A stretch of DNA of 55,956 bases from Myxococcales bacterium (GTDB lineage: Bacteria; Myxococcota_A; Polyangia; Haliangiales; Haliangiaceae): contig JAEUJY010000162.1 in the NCBI GenBank assembly GCA_016794525.1, positions 1 to 55,956 on the forward strand, given 5' to 3'. Below are positions 34,847 to 43,318 of this stretch, in pieces (position 1 is the stretch's first letter; every line of letters starts with the position of its first letter). The position numbers and the translations under genes are program-made. The notes under the pieces are model-generated. The model saw only the letters and a list, made by a program, of their open reading frames with translations, did no database searches and was not told where the DNA came from.

Positions 34847-36199
34847 TCAGCGGCCGAGCAGCGCCAGCGCGGCGCGCCAGCCGGCGGCCTTGTCCTCGGT
34901 CTCGGCCAGCTCGGCGGCCGGCTCGCTGTCGGCGACGATGCCGCCGCCGACGTGCACCGCCAGCGTCGCCGGCGTCACGACGCCAGACGTCAGCGCGGCG
35001 ATGCGGATCGCGATCGCGAGGTCGAGCGCGCCGCCGCTGCCGAACCAGCCCAGCGCGCCGCAGTAGGGGCCGCGCGCCACCGGCTCGAGCTCGTCGATGA
35101 TCTGCATCGCGCGGATCTTCGGCGCGCCGGTGATCGAGCCGCCGGGGAAGGTCGCGCGCAGCAGCGCCGCCCAGGTGGTGGCCGGCCGCGGCGTCGCCGA
35201 CACCGTCGAGACCTTGTGGAACAGCGCCGGCAGCGCGACCACCGCGCCCAGCTCGTCGACCGCCACCGAGCCGAGCGCGGCGATCCGGCCGAGGTCGTTG
35301 CGCTCGAGGTCGACGATCATCAGGTGCTCGGCGGCGTCCTTGGGGTGGTCGTGCAGATCGGCGCGCGCGGCGCGATCGGCGTCGGCCGCGCCGGTGCGCC
35401 GGCGGGTGCCCTTGATCGGCATCGTCACCAGGCGCTCGCCGGCGCGGCGCAGGAAGCACTCGGGCGAGCCCGACACCACCGTGACGCCGTCGGCCTCCAG
35501 CACGCCGCCGTAGGCCGCGGGCGCCACCGCGTGCAGCGCGGCGTAGAGCGCCAGCGCGTCGCCGGCGGCGGTGATCGGCGCGGTCAGGCGCCGCGCCAGG
35601 TTCACCTGGTACACGTCGCCGCGCTCGATGTAGTCGCGGATCGCCGCGACGCCACGCGCGTGGTGGGCGCCGTCGTGATCCGCGGCCAGGGCGCCGAGCC
35701 GGGGCGGCGGGCCCAGCGTCGTCGGACCCGCCGCCAGCGCCGCCGCCAGCGCCGCGATCGCGGCCGGATCGTCGCCGATCACCTCGCCGTGCGGCGACGC
35801 GCCGGGCCACCACGCCACCGCCGGGTACGCCGCGAGCCAGGCGTCGGGCAGCGCCGGCCCCGGCGGGCGCGGGCCCAGCCGCTCGATCGCCCGGCCGAGG
35901 TCGTAGCCGAGGTAGCCGACCACCCGCGGGCGCCGCGGCCCGCCGTCGGTGAGGGCGCCGGCGTGGGCGGCGAGGAAGCCGTCGATCGCCGCGATCGGAT
36001 CGCCGCGCTCGACGGTGACGCCGGCCGCGGTGCGGCGCTCGATCCGATCGGGCCACACCGTCAGCGTCGCGCGCGGCTCCGCGGCCACCACCGAGCCGCG
36101 CTCGCCGTCGACGTCGGCCGCCGCGTGGCACAGCACCCGCCCCGGCCGGCCGGCCAGGCGCGCGGCGGCGGCGATCGGCGTGAGCGCGAGCGCGGACAT
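34847..36199 (-). CDS. pabB: Aminodeoxychorismate synthase component I
   Basis: Converts chorismate and ammonia (glutamine-derived) to 4-amino-4-deoxychorismate for folate. 450 residues from ATG 36199. Chorismate-binding signatures: RDYIERGDVYQVNLARR, SGSPECFL, PIKGTRRR, ERNDLGRI, FPGGSITGAPKIRAM and CGALGWFGSGGA. The Lys of PIKGT points to PabB rather than anthranilate synthase TrpE, which usually has PLAGT. No pabA or pabC is adjacent, so the glutaminase subunit must be encoded elsewhere. The first ~120 residues are a weakly conserved N-terminal part. Confidence 0.93.
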   Translation of the reverse strand: MSALALTPIAAAARLAGRPGRVLCHAAADVDGERGSVVAAEPRATLTVWPDRIERRTAAGVTVERGDPIAAIDGFLAAHAGALTDGGPRRPRVVGYLGYDLGRAIERLGPRPPGPALPDAWLAAYPAVAWWPGASPHGEVIGDDPAAIAALAAALAAGPTTLGPPPRLGALAADHDGAHHARGVAAIRDYIERGDVYQVNLARRLTAPITAAGDALALYAALHAVAPAAYGGVLEADGVTVVSGSPECFLRRAGERLVTMPIKGTRRRTGAADADRAARADLHDHPKDAAEHLMIVDLERNDLGRIAALGSVAVDELGAVVALPALFHKVSTVSATPRPATTWAALLRATFPGGSITGAPKIRAMQIIDELEPVARGPYCGALGWFGSGGALDLAIAIRIAALTSGVVTPATLAVHVGGGIVADSEPAAELAETEDKAAGWRAALALLGR

Positions 36200-36203
36200 C
36201 GGT

Positions 36204-36257
36204 GCGCTACGTCTAGCGCATCTCGTACCTCGCCGCAGCGGATCTGCCGCGGCGAGG
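36204..36257 (-). terminator. Two hairpins between the AIM24 gene end and pabB start
   Basis: CCTCGCCGC (36228-36236) pairs with GCGGCGAGG (36249-36257), 9 bp with a 12-base loop, right after the minus-strand stop at 36260; a smaller GCGCTA-cgtc-TAGCGC hairpin (36204-36219) sits just before the pabB ATG. No U-tract, so termination strength is uncertain; the second could also lie in the pabB leader. Confidence 0.45.
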
Positions 36258-36259
36258 TG

Positions 36260-38026
36260 CTAGTCGTGCTTGCGCGCCGGCGCCTGCTCTTCTTCGACCA
36301 GCACGACGCCCTCGCCGGTGCACTCGACGAACAACTCGGAGCCGGGGCCGCCGTCGGCCGGCGTCACCGCGCGCGGCACGACCCGGCCGATCCACCCGGC
36401 CAGCGCGGTCGCGTCGACGTACAGCACCCGGTCCTGCGCCAGCTTGACCGACAGCAGCGGCCGCTCGGTGCGGAACGCCACCGCGCCGGTGCCGCGGAAC
36501 TGCACCATCGGGATGCGCTCGCGCGAGCCCGGCACGTGGCCGTTCTCCCAGCGCAGCACCGGCTCGAACGCGAAGACCAGATCCTCGCGCAGGTAGAAGA
36601 TGTCGTCGTCGAGGGTCACCGCGGTGAACTGGCCGCCGAGCGGCGCCGCCAGCAGGTGGCCCTGGCCGGTGACCTGGAACATCGCGCGACCGGCGGTGGC
36701 GAACGGCTCGGTGCGGCTCTGGCCGCGCGACCGCCGCTGCGCCGGCTCGTAGTCGAGCTCGCCGCCGGTGACGTCGACACCCTCGGTGCGGCTGAACATC
36801 TTCTCGCGCACCCGGACGATCAGCACGCCGCCGGCGCTGATCTCGAACGGCTCGTCGCCGTCCTCGAGCCGCACCAGCCGGGTGGTCGCGAACTCCGACA
36901 GCGGCTGCGGCGGGCGGTGGCCCGCGGCGACCCGCGCGGCGCCGCGCTGGGCCGACGGCGCGGCCTGGGCGACGGCGCGCGAGATCGCGCCGTGATCGAC
37001 CTCGTCGACGACGCCGTCGAGGTCGTCGGCCGACGCCGGCACCTCGATCGCCGGCGACGAGCGCGGCGGCGGCGGGGGCGCGGAGCGGCGCGAGCCCAGG
37101 CGCGGGCGCGGCTCGCGCGGCGGCGGCGGCGGGGCGACGATCGGCACCGGCGCCGACTCGACCGCGGACGCCACCTCGAGCACCGCGCCATCGTCGACCG
37201 CGGCCGGCTCGGCGGGCGCGGGCGCGTCGACGCGCTCGAGAGCGTCGAAGGCGTCGTCGTCGGCGGTGGTCGCGCGGGCCGGCGCGGCCTCGGCGGCAGG
37301 CGCGGCCTCGGCGGGCGCGGCGGCCTCGGCGGGCGCCGCCTCGGCGGGCGCGGCGGCCTCGGCGGGCGCGGCGGCCTCGGCGGGCGCGGCCTCGGCGGGC
37401 GCGGCCTCGGCGGGCGACGCCGCCTCCGGCTTCGCCGCCGGCTCCTCGGCGGGCGGGGTCGAGACGAACCGCGTCGACGCCGACGCCGCGTCGACCGGCG
37501 CGGGCGTCGCGCTGCGCCGCTCGTGGGTGCGCTCGATCGCCAGGCGCTCTTGCTCGGTGAGGTTGTCGGCGATCTCGCGCGCCAGATCGCGCTGCCCGGC
37601 CTGCAGGAACGCCTGGTACGCCTCGGCGAAGCGCCCGCCGCGCGCGTACGCCAGCCCGAGGTAGCTGACCGCGCGCCCCTGGCTGGGATCGATGTCGCGG
37701 CTGCGCTCGAGCGCGGCGGCCGCGGCGCCGGCGTCGCCGAGCTTGAGCAGCACCAGGCCCAGGTTGAGCTGGTGCGAGGCGTCGAGCGGCGACAGCCCGA
37801 CCAGCCGCCGGTACACCGGCAGCGCCTCGGCGAACTTGCCGGCGCGGAAGTACGCCAGCCCGAGCAGCGCCAGCGCCTTCTGGCCGTCGCCGTCGAACTC
37901 GAGCGCGGCGAGCAGCTCCTTCTGGGCGTCGTCGAGGCGGCTCTGGCGCAAGAGCTCGCCGCCCGCGATCAGGTGCTGCTCGTACCGGTCGAACGCAGAG
38001 GCAGCGGCGGAGCCGAGATCGGTCAC
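36260..38026 (-). CDS. TPR - Pro/Ala/Glu linker - AIM24 domain fusion
   Basis: 588 residues from GTG 38026, overlapping comEC by 4 bases (GTGA). Residues ~12-165 are TPR repeats ([56 protein letters not shown]), ~180-375 a low-complexity linker of PAEAA units and PPPPP runs, and ~385-588 an AIM24-type beta domain ([51 protein letters not shown]). AIM24 domains have no settled bacterial function; in mitochondria the protein helps shape inner-membrane complexes. No signal peptide. The linker DNA is repetitive. Translation is coupled to comEC, but a shared function is not evident. Confidence 0.82.
   Translation of the reverse strand: MTDLGSAAASAFDRYEQHLIAGGELLRQSRLDDAQKELLAALEFDGDGQKALALLGLAYFRAGKFAEALPVYRRLVGLSPLDASHQLNLGLVLLKLGDAGAAAAALERSRDIDPSQGRAVSYLGLAYARGGRFAEAYQAFLQAGQRDLAREIADNLTEQERLAIERTHERRSATPAPVDAASASTRFVSTPPAEEPAAKPEAASPAEAAPAEAAPAEAAAPAEAAAPAEAAPAEAAAPAEAAPAAEAAPARATTADDDAFDALERVDAPAPAEPAAVDDGAVLEVASAVESAPVPIVAPPPPPREPRPRLGSRRSAPPPPPRSSPAIEVPASADDLDGVVDEVDHGAISRAVAQAAPSAQRGAARVAAGHRPPQPLSEFATTRLVRLEDGDEPFEISAGGVLIVRVREKMFSRTEGVDVTGGELDYEPAQRRSRGQSRTEPFATAGRAMFQVTGQGHLLAAPLGGQFTAVTLDDDIFYLREDLVFAFEPVLRWENGHVPGSRERIPMVQFRGTGAVAFRTERPLLSVKLAQDRVLYVDATALAGWIGRVVPRAVTPADGGPGSELFVECTGEGVVLVEEEQAPARKHD
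37281..37420 (-). repeat. Repetitive Ala-Pro-Glu linker DNA
   Basis: Imperfect 12-18-base units (plus strand GCGGCCTCGGCGGGC) coding PAEAA in the AIM24 fusion protein. Expected to vary in length between strains because slippage in units of three keeps the frame. Confidence 0.8.
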
Positions 38027-40509
38027 GGCGGCATTATCACCCGCGGCGGCGGCGGCGTCTCGCCTGGCGGCGGGGTCTCGTCCGATCGCGCGTCGGGTGG
38101 GCGGTCGAAGGTGGTCACCGCGACCCGGCCGGCCCGGTCGACGGTCACGGTGATGGCCCCGGCCTCGTCGGTGCGCAGCACGCGCGCCCCCGCCGCGCGC
38201 CAGCGCGCGACCACCGCCGCCGCCGGGAAGCCGAAGCGGTTGCCGCGGCCGAGCGACACGATCGCCCAGCGCGGGTGGGTCGCCGCGACCAGCGTCGCGC
38301 TCGACGAGGTCGGGCTGCCGTGGTGCGGGACCTTGACCACCGCCGCCGCCACGTCGCCGCCCGCGACCAGCGCGTCCTCGCCCTCCTCCTCGAGGTCGCC
38401 GAGGAACACCAGCGCCTGGCCGGCGCGCGTCACCCGCAGGACCAGGGAGCTGTCGTTGACCGACCACACCGGATCGCCGGCGGCGACGTCGCCCGAGCCG
38501 CGCCGCCCCGGCGCCAGCACCTCGACGGTCACGTCGCCGATCGCCAGCGGCGCCAGCCGCGGCGTGACGACGCGGGTGCCGGTCGACGCCAGCGCCGCCG
38601 CCACCGCCGCGAACGAGCGGCGGCCGGCGCCGGCCGGCGGCGCGCCGGGGTCGTCGTCGTCGCGCGCGGCGGGCGCCGCCATCCACAGCGCGCGGATCGG
38701 CACCTCGGCCGCCACCGCCAGCAGCCCGAGATAGTGATCGGGGTGCGGGTGGCTCACCACCGCGACGTCGATCGCGGCGATACCCCGCGCGCGCAAGAAC
38801 GCCGCGACCGCCCGCCCCGGCGCCAGCTGCGCCGCCGCGCCGGTGCCCGGCGCGCCGCCGGCGTCGATCAGCCAGACCTGGCCGTCGGGGAACTCGACCA
38901 CCGCCGCGTCGCCCTGGCCGACGTCGAGGAACGTCGCGGTGAGCGCGTCGCCGCGCGCGCCGGGGCGGTGGACGCGCCACGAGCCGACCAGCACCACCGC
39001 CGCGATCGCCGCCACCACCGCCGGCGCGCGCGGTCGCACGCCGCGCCCCGCCGCGAGCCACGCCAGGTACAGCGCCGCGCACGCCACCAGCTCGAGCGTC
39101 GTCGGCCCTCGGACGTGCAAGGTCGGCGTCAGCGGCGCCAGCCACGCCACCACCCGCGCGATCCACCCGGCCAGCGCGATCGCGCCGTCGAGCACCACGC
39201 CACCGAGCGTCGGCGCCACCAGCGCGAGGCCGGTGCCGATCACCGCCAGCGGCAGCGTCACCAGCTCGAACGCGGGCCCGACGATCAGGTTGCCGATCAC
39301 GCCGCCGAACGACACCTGGCCGAAGTGCCACGCGGTGATCGGCGCGGTCGCCACCGTCACGCACCACGACGCGCGCACCGCCTGCCGCAGCCACGCCAGC
39401 GCGCGGCGCCAGCGCGGCGCCGCCTCGTCGAGGATCGGCCCGCGCGCCGCCGCGGCCAGCGTGATCGCCGCGACGAACGACAGCTCGAACGCCGGATCCC
39501 ACACCACCGACGGCCGCCAGCCGATCGCCGCCAGCGCCGCCAGGCCGAGCGCGTCGCCCAGCGTGGCGCGTCGCTCGAGCACCTCGCCGACGAGCATCAC
39601 GCCTACCACGACCAGCGCGCGCACCGTCGCCACCTGCCCGCCGGTCACCAGCGTGTAGCCGATCGCGATCGGCAGCGCGCACGCCGCCGCCGCGCGCCGC
39701 GGCGCGACCACCGCCGCCAGCGGCGCGATCACCGCGACCAGCCGGGTCAGCGCCGCGAACGCCACCAGCGCCACCACCGCGAGGTGCAGCCCGCTGACGC
39801 TGAGCGCGTGGTAGACGCCGGCCGCGCGCCACGCGTCGTCGGTGGCGGGCGGCACGCCGCTGCGATCGCCGACCACCACCGCGCGCACCAGCGCGTTGCC
39901 CACCGGATCGCCGCCGCGCGCCGCGATCGCCACCGCCGCTGCCCGCGCCACCTGCGCGCTCCACCGCCACGCGCTCCACCGATCCGCCCGTGCCACCACC
40001 GCGATCTCGCTGGCGCGCAGCTCCCACCGCACGCCGCGATCGCGCGCCACCTGCGCGCGATCCGCGCTGCCCGGGTTGCGGAACCCGCGCGGCGACCGCA
40101 GCCGCCCGCGCACCCGCACGCGATCGCCCGGCCACACCGCCGGCGCGCCGTCGACCGTCACCCACACCGGCCCGACGTCCGCCTCGACCACCATCGCCGT
40201 CGCGCCCGGCAGCGCCGTCCGCGGCCCCGCCACCCATCCCTCCACCACCTCCGCCTCGCGGTCATCGATCCCCGCCGGCGCCGTCCCCGCTCCACCCTCG
40301 CGCACCGCCAGCGCCGCCGCCACCGCCGCCACCGCCACCACCACCCGCCCCCGCCGCTCGACACCCCGCGCCGCCGCCGCCATCACCGCCACCGCCACCC
40401 ACGCCACCACCGGCAACTCCACCGCGCGCGCCGCCACCACGCCGGCCACCGCCGCCACCGCCAACCACGCCAATCGCACCCAGGGCCACACGCCTCCGCT
40501 ATCGACCAC
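38023..40509 (-). CDS. comEC: ComEC/Rec2-family DNA uptake channel
   Basis: Inner-membrane channel thought to carry single-stranded DNA into the cytoplasm in natural transformation. 828 residues from GTG 40509. Order: N-terminal membrane helices and an OB-like domain (~90-165, VWPGDRVRVRGRLRS), the competence domain with many hydrophobic segments (GVYHALSVSGLHLAVVALVAF, GYTLVTGGQVATVRALVVV, GGVIGNLIVGPAFELVTLPLAVI), and a C-terminal metallo-beta-lactamase domain (~525-800) with FLDVGQGDAAVV, SHPHPDHYLG and PHHGSPTSSS, likely a nuclease. All three parts are intact. Overlaps the AIM24 gene by 4 bases; the upstream region is a minisatellite. Confidence 0.92.
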   Translation of the reverse strand: MVDSGGVWPWVRLAWLAVAAVAGVVAARAVELPVVAWVAVAVMAAAARGVERRGRVVVAVAAVAAALAVREGGAGTAPAGIDDREAEVVEGWVAGPRTALPGATAMVVEADVGPVWVTVDGAPAVWPGDRVRVRGRLRSPRGFRNPGSADRAQVARDRGVRWELRASEIAVVARADRWSAWRWSAQVARAAAVAIAARGGDPVGNALVRAVVVGDRSGVPPATDDAWRAAGVYHALSVSGLHLAVVALVAFAALTRLVAVIAPLAAVVAPRRAAAACALPIAIGYTLVTGGQVATVRALVVVGVMLVGEVLERRATLGDALGLAALAAIGWRPSVVWDPAFELSFVAAITLAAAARGPILDEAAPRWRRALAWLRQAVRASWCVTVATAPITAWHFGQVSFGGVIGNLIVGPAFELVTLPLAVIGTGLALVAPTLGGVVLDGAIALAGWIARVVAWLAPLTPTLHVRGPTTLELVACAALYLAWLAAGRGVRPRAPAVVAAIAAVVLVGSWRVHRPGARGDALTATFLDVGQGDAAVVEFPDGQVWLIDAGGAPGTGAAAQLAPGRAVAAFLRARGIAAIDVAVVSHPHPDHYLGLLAVAAEVPIRALWMAAPAARDDDDPGAPPAGAGRRSFAAVAAALASTGTRVVTPRLAPLAIGDVTVEVLAPGRRGSGDVAAGDPVWSVNDSSLVLRVTRAGQALVFLGDLEEEGEDALVAGGDVAAAVVKVPHHGSPTSSSATLVAATHPRWAIVSLGRGNRFGFPAAAVVARWRAAGARVLRTDEAGAITVTVDRAGRVAVTTFDRPPDARSDETPPPGETPPPPRVIMPP

Positions 40510-40544
40510 CCGTCACCGCGGTTGCCGGATTTCGCCCGTACTTC

Positions 40545-40855
40545 CCCCGTCCCCGTCCCCGCCACCGTCCCCGTCACCGTCCCCGTCCCCGCCACCGTCA
40601 CCGTCCCCGTCACCGCCACCGTCCCCGCCACCGTCCCCGACTCCGTCCCCGACTCCGTCACCGACTCCGTCACCGTCACCGACTCCGACTCCGGCTCCGA
40701 CTCCGGTTCCGGCTCCGACTCCGACTCCGGCTCCGACTCCGGTCACCGTCGCGGCCACGGCCACGGTCACGGTCGCGGCCACGGTCACGGTCGCGGCCAC
40801 GGTCGCGGTCGCGGCCACGGCCGCGGTCGCGGTCACGCCCGCAGTCGCGGCCTCC
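40545..40855. repeat. Hexamer minisatellite upstream of comEC
   Basis: Gene-free stretch 40510-40832 is almost wholly simple repeats: CCGTCC/CCGTCA/CCGCCA units (to ~40640), CCGACT and CCGGCT units (~40640-40740), then GCGGCC-ACGGTC-type units running into the last codons of the EamA gene. One frame gives a false ORF of GD and VG repeats. A comEC promoter, if near, must lie inside or beside this tract. Confidence 0.88.
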
Positions 40856-41699
40856 GTCCCGCCATCGCGGCCGTCCCGCCGACGATCATCGCCGCCCCGA
40901 GCCACGTCGTCACCGCCGGCGTCTCACCGAACAGCGTCACGCCCCAGCCGACCGCGAACGCGACCTGCAGGTAGCCGACGGCCATCGCGCGCGCCGCCGG
41001 CTCGCGGGCCATGCCGTAGGTCATGCACACCTGCGCCGTCTGGGTCGCTACGCCGACGCCGATCAGCAGCGCCCACTCGTACGCGGTCGGCCACACCAGC
41101 TGCGGCGCCGCCCACGCCAGCGCCGCCGGCAGCGCCACCAGCGGGAAGTAGAACACGATCACCAGCGGGTGCTCGGTCGCCGCGAGCTGCCGCACCGTCA
41201 CCAGCGCGGCCGCCGACATCAGCGCGCCGACGATCGCCACCGCGATCGCCGCCGCCGATCCGCCGTGGCCGCTCGGCTGCGCGACCAGCGCCACGCCCAC
41301 GAAGCCGAGCGCCAGCGCGATCGCGGTGCCGCGCCCGACCTTCTCGCCGAGCAGCAGGTACGCCAGCACCGCGCCCCAGATCGGCGAGCTCTGCTGGATC
41401 ATCGTGGCCTCGGCCAGCGGCAGCCGCCCCAGCGTCCAGTAGTAGCAACCGAGCGCCGCGAACCCGAACGCGCCGCGGCTCACCAGCGCCCACCGCCGGC
41501 GGCCCCACGGCGAGACGCCCCGGCGACGCCGCAGCCGCGCCACCATCACCGCCGACAGCGCCAGCGTCACCACCGCGCGCGCCAGCACCACCTGCGCGCT
41601 CGGCAGCGTGTGCGACGCCTCCTTCACCAGCACGCTCATCAGCGAGAACGCCAGCGCGGCGGCGGCCATGTACCAGAGTCCGGGCGACAACCCGCCCAC
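40833..41699 (-). CDS. EamA/DMT-superfamily transporter
   Basis: 288 residues from ATG 41699. Ten hydrophobic segments in two EamA halves: the first spans ~10-150 (VLVKEASHTLPSAQVVLARAV, LGRLPLAEATMIQQSSPIWGAVLAYLLLGEK) and the second ~150-285. Family members export metabolites or amino acids by a drug/metabolite mechanism; the substrate cannot be deduced. Its C-terminal codons (GRRPRLRA) lie in the minisatellite. It is divergent from the glyoxalase-fold gene with 52 bases between the starts, and comEC follows it on the same strand. Confidence 0.88.
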   Translation of the reverse strand: MGGLSPGLWYMAAAALAFSLMSVLVKEASHTLPSAQVVLARAVVTLALSAVMVARLRRRRGVSPWGRRRWALVSRGAFGFAALGCYYWTLGRLPLAEATMIQQSSPIWGAVLAYLLLGEKVGRGTAIALALGFVGVALVAQPSGHGGSAAAIAVAIVGALMSAAALVTVRQLAATEHPLVIVFYFPLVALPAALAWAAPQLVWPTAYEWALLIGVGVATQTAQVCMTYGMAREPAARAMAVGYLQVAFAVGWGVTLFGETPAVTTWLGAAMIVGGTAAMAGRRPRLRA

Positions 41700-41739
41700 T
41701 CTGGCAGATTCCGCCGCGGCGCGTAGCCCGGCGGCGGGC

Positions 41740-41745
41740 TAGGTT
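41740..41745 (+). promoter_or_regulatory. -10 box TAGGTT, 6 bases before ATG
   Basis: TAGGTT ends 6 bases before the ATG of the glyoxalase-fold gene; leaderless spacing. Confidence 0.4.
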
Positions 41746-41751
41746 CGACCG

Positions 41752-42114
41752 ATGAGCTTCTCGCCCGTGATCCCGATCCTGCGGAGCTTCGACGAGGCCA
41801 AGGCCCGCGAGTTCTACGTCGACTGGCTCGGCTTCGAGGTCCGCTTCGAGCACCGGTTCGGGCCCGGCATGCCGCTCTACATGGAGGTCGCGCGCGGCGG
41901 CTGCAAGCTCCACCTCAGCGAGCACCACGGCGACGGCACGCCCGGCAGCCACGTCCGGATCCAGGTCGACGACCTCGAGGCGTACTTCGCGGAGCTGCAG
42001 GCGCGCCCGTACAAGCACTACCGCCCCAGCCTGCAGGACCAGGACTGGGGCATGCGCGAGCTGGTCGTGAAGGACGGCGCCGGCAACGCGCTGATCTTCT
42101 ACCGCCCGCTGTAG
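41752..42114 (+). CDS. Glyoxalase/bleomycin-resistance-fold protein
   Basis: 120 residues from ATG 41752. The beta-alpha-beta-beta-beta vicinal-oxygen-chelate pattern is clear: PILRSFDEAKAREFYVDWLGF, MEVARGGCKLHLSEHHGD, HVRIQVDDLEAYFAEL and ELVVKDGAGNALIFYRPL. It is the single-module length of bleomycin-type binding proteins, acting as a homodimer; possible metal ligands are the His in KLHLSEHH and the Glu in ELVVKD. Substrate unknown; resistance to bleomycin-like drugs is only one possibility. Convergent with the FadL-like gene, 13 bases from its stop. Confidence 0.87.
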   Translation: MSFSPVIPILRSFDEAKAREFYVDWLGFEVRFEHRFGPGMPLYMEVARGGCKLHLSEHHGDGTPGSHVRIQVDDLEAYFAELQARPYKHYRPSLQDQDWGMRELVVKDGAGNALIFYRPL

Positions 42115-42127
42115 CTACCGGCCGTCG

Positions 42128-43318
42128 CTACCGCGCGCGCGCGCCCCAGCGGACGCCGGCGCCGAACAGCACCGCCCAGCCCTGGTACCGCGCCGGCATC
42201 GTCTCCATGCCGGTCGTCGTGCGCGCCGCCACCCGCAGGTACTCGGCGAAGCCGTCGACCACCACGCCGCGCGCGACCCGGCGCGAGCCGCCGGCGGTCA
42301 CCGACCAGCGCAGCCCGTCGGGGGCGATCGGCGACAGCGTCTCGTCGGGCGCCGGCGACGGGTCGATCGCGGCGCCGAGCCGCAGCGTCGTCGTCGCGCC
42401 CAGCGCGTACTCGCCGCCGGCGCGCACCGCCGCGGTGGTGTGCCAGTGGTTCGGCTGGTGCACGTCGCGGGTGGCGTCGTCGGCGAAGTCGATCGTCAGC
42501 TGATCGTACGTGCCCCACAGCGTCACCTCGACGTCGGCCAGCGCGCGCCACGGCCCGCGCCGCCACGCCGCGCCCAGCGCCAGGCGATCGGGCAGCGTGA
42601 TCGTCGCCTGCGCGCGCTGATCGGGCGCCGCGCCGCTGAACTCCGGCGGCGTCTCGAAGTCGGCGCCGCCGCTCATCGCCACCCGGGTGCGGCTCTTGTA
42701 CGTCGCGCCCACCGCCAGCGCGCCGCGCGACCACCACGCGGCGGCGTGGCCGCCGACGCCGGTGCCGGCGACGTCGACCACCGCGTCGCCTTCGGCGTCG
42801 ATGAAGTCGAGGTGGCGCGCCACCGTCAGCCGCGCGCGATCGACGTGGGGCCCGGCGGCCAGCCGCCAGGCGCCGAGGCGCACGCCGACGAACGGCGCGA
42901 TCCGCCCGTCGATCAGCTGGCTCGAGACGATCTCGAACCGGCCGGCCCAGTCGCCGGGCCAGGCGACGCCGCCGCCGAACGGCACGCCGATCGCCACGCC
43001 GGCGGTCCACGCGCCGCCGCTCCACGCGACGTCGAGGTGGGGTGGCGTGGCCCACGCGCCGTCGGTGCGCGCGTGCCAGCTGCCGTCCATGGCCGCGCCC
43101 TCGACCGCCGGCCGCGCCGCCACCACGCCGACGCCGATCCGCCAGCCGCCGCCGTCGGCGAGCGCCGCCGGGTTGGTCCACGCCGCGCCGGCCTCGTCGT
43201 CGCGCGCCGCGCCGGCGCCGCCGGTGCCGGCCGCGGTGATGGTCTGCTCGGGCACCGCGAAGCCGCCGGCGTGGGCGGCCGCGGGCGCCAGCACGATCGC
43301 GATCGTCAGGGCCCTCAT
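42128..43318 (-). CDS. FadL-family outer-membrane fatty-acid transporter
   Basis: 396 residues from ATG 43318. Signal peptide (MRALTIAIVLAPAAAHA) with cleavage before GGFAVPEQT; then the typical OmpP1/FadL/TodX opening ITAAGTGGAGAARDDEAGAAWTNPAAL, which forms the hatch, and alternating beta strands to a C-terminal segment ending YQGWAVLFGAGVRWGARAR. Carries long-chain fatty acids across the outer membrane. The upstream gene encodes a VolA-like lipase lipoprotein and the two overlap by 4 bases (ATGA), so lipid cleavage and uptake are coupled. Barrel shorter than some FadL proteins (~420). Confidence 0.85.
   Translation of the reverse strand: MRALTIAIVLAPAAAHAGGFAVPEQTITAAGTGGAGAARDDEAGAAWTNPAALADGGGWRIGVGVVAARPAVEGAAMDGSWHARTDGAWATPPHLDVAWSGGAWTAGVAIGVPFGGGVAWPGDWAGRFEIVSSQLIDGRIAPFVGVRLGAWRLAAGPHVDRARLTVARHLDFIDAEGDAVVDVAGTGVGGHAAAWWSRGALAVGATYKSRTRVAMSGGADFETPPEFSGAAPDQRAQATITLPDRLALGAAWRRGPWRALADVEVTLWGTYDQLTIDFADDATRDVHQPNHWHTTAAVRAGGEYALGATTTLRLGAAIDPSPAPDETLSPIAPDGLRWSVTAGGSRRVARGVVVDGFAEYLRVAARTTTGMETMPARYQGWAVLFGAGVRWGARAR

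Noticed and set aside
40513..40905. 130-codon frame coding GD and VG repeats
   Set aside because: It is the translation of the hexamer minisatellite, with no ribosome site and no non-repetitive part.
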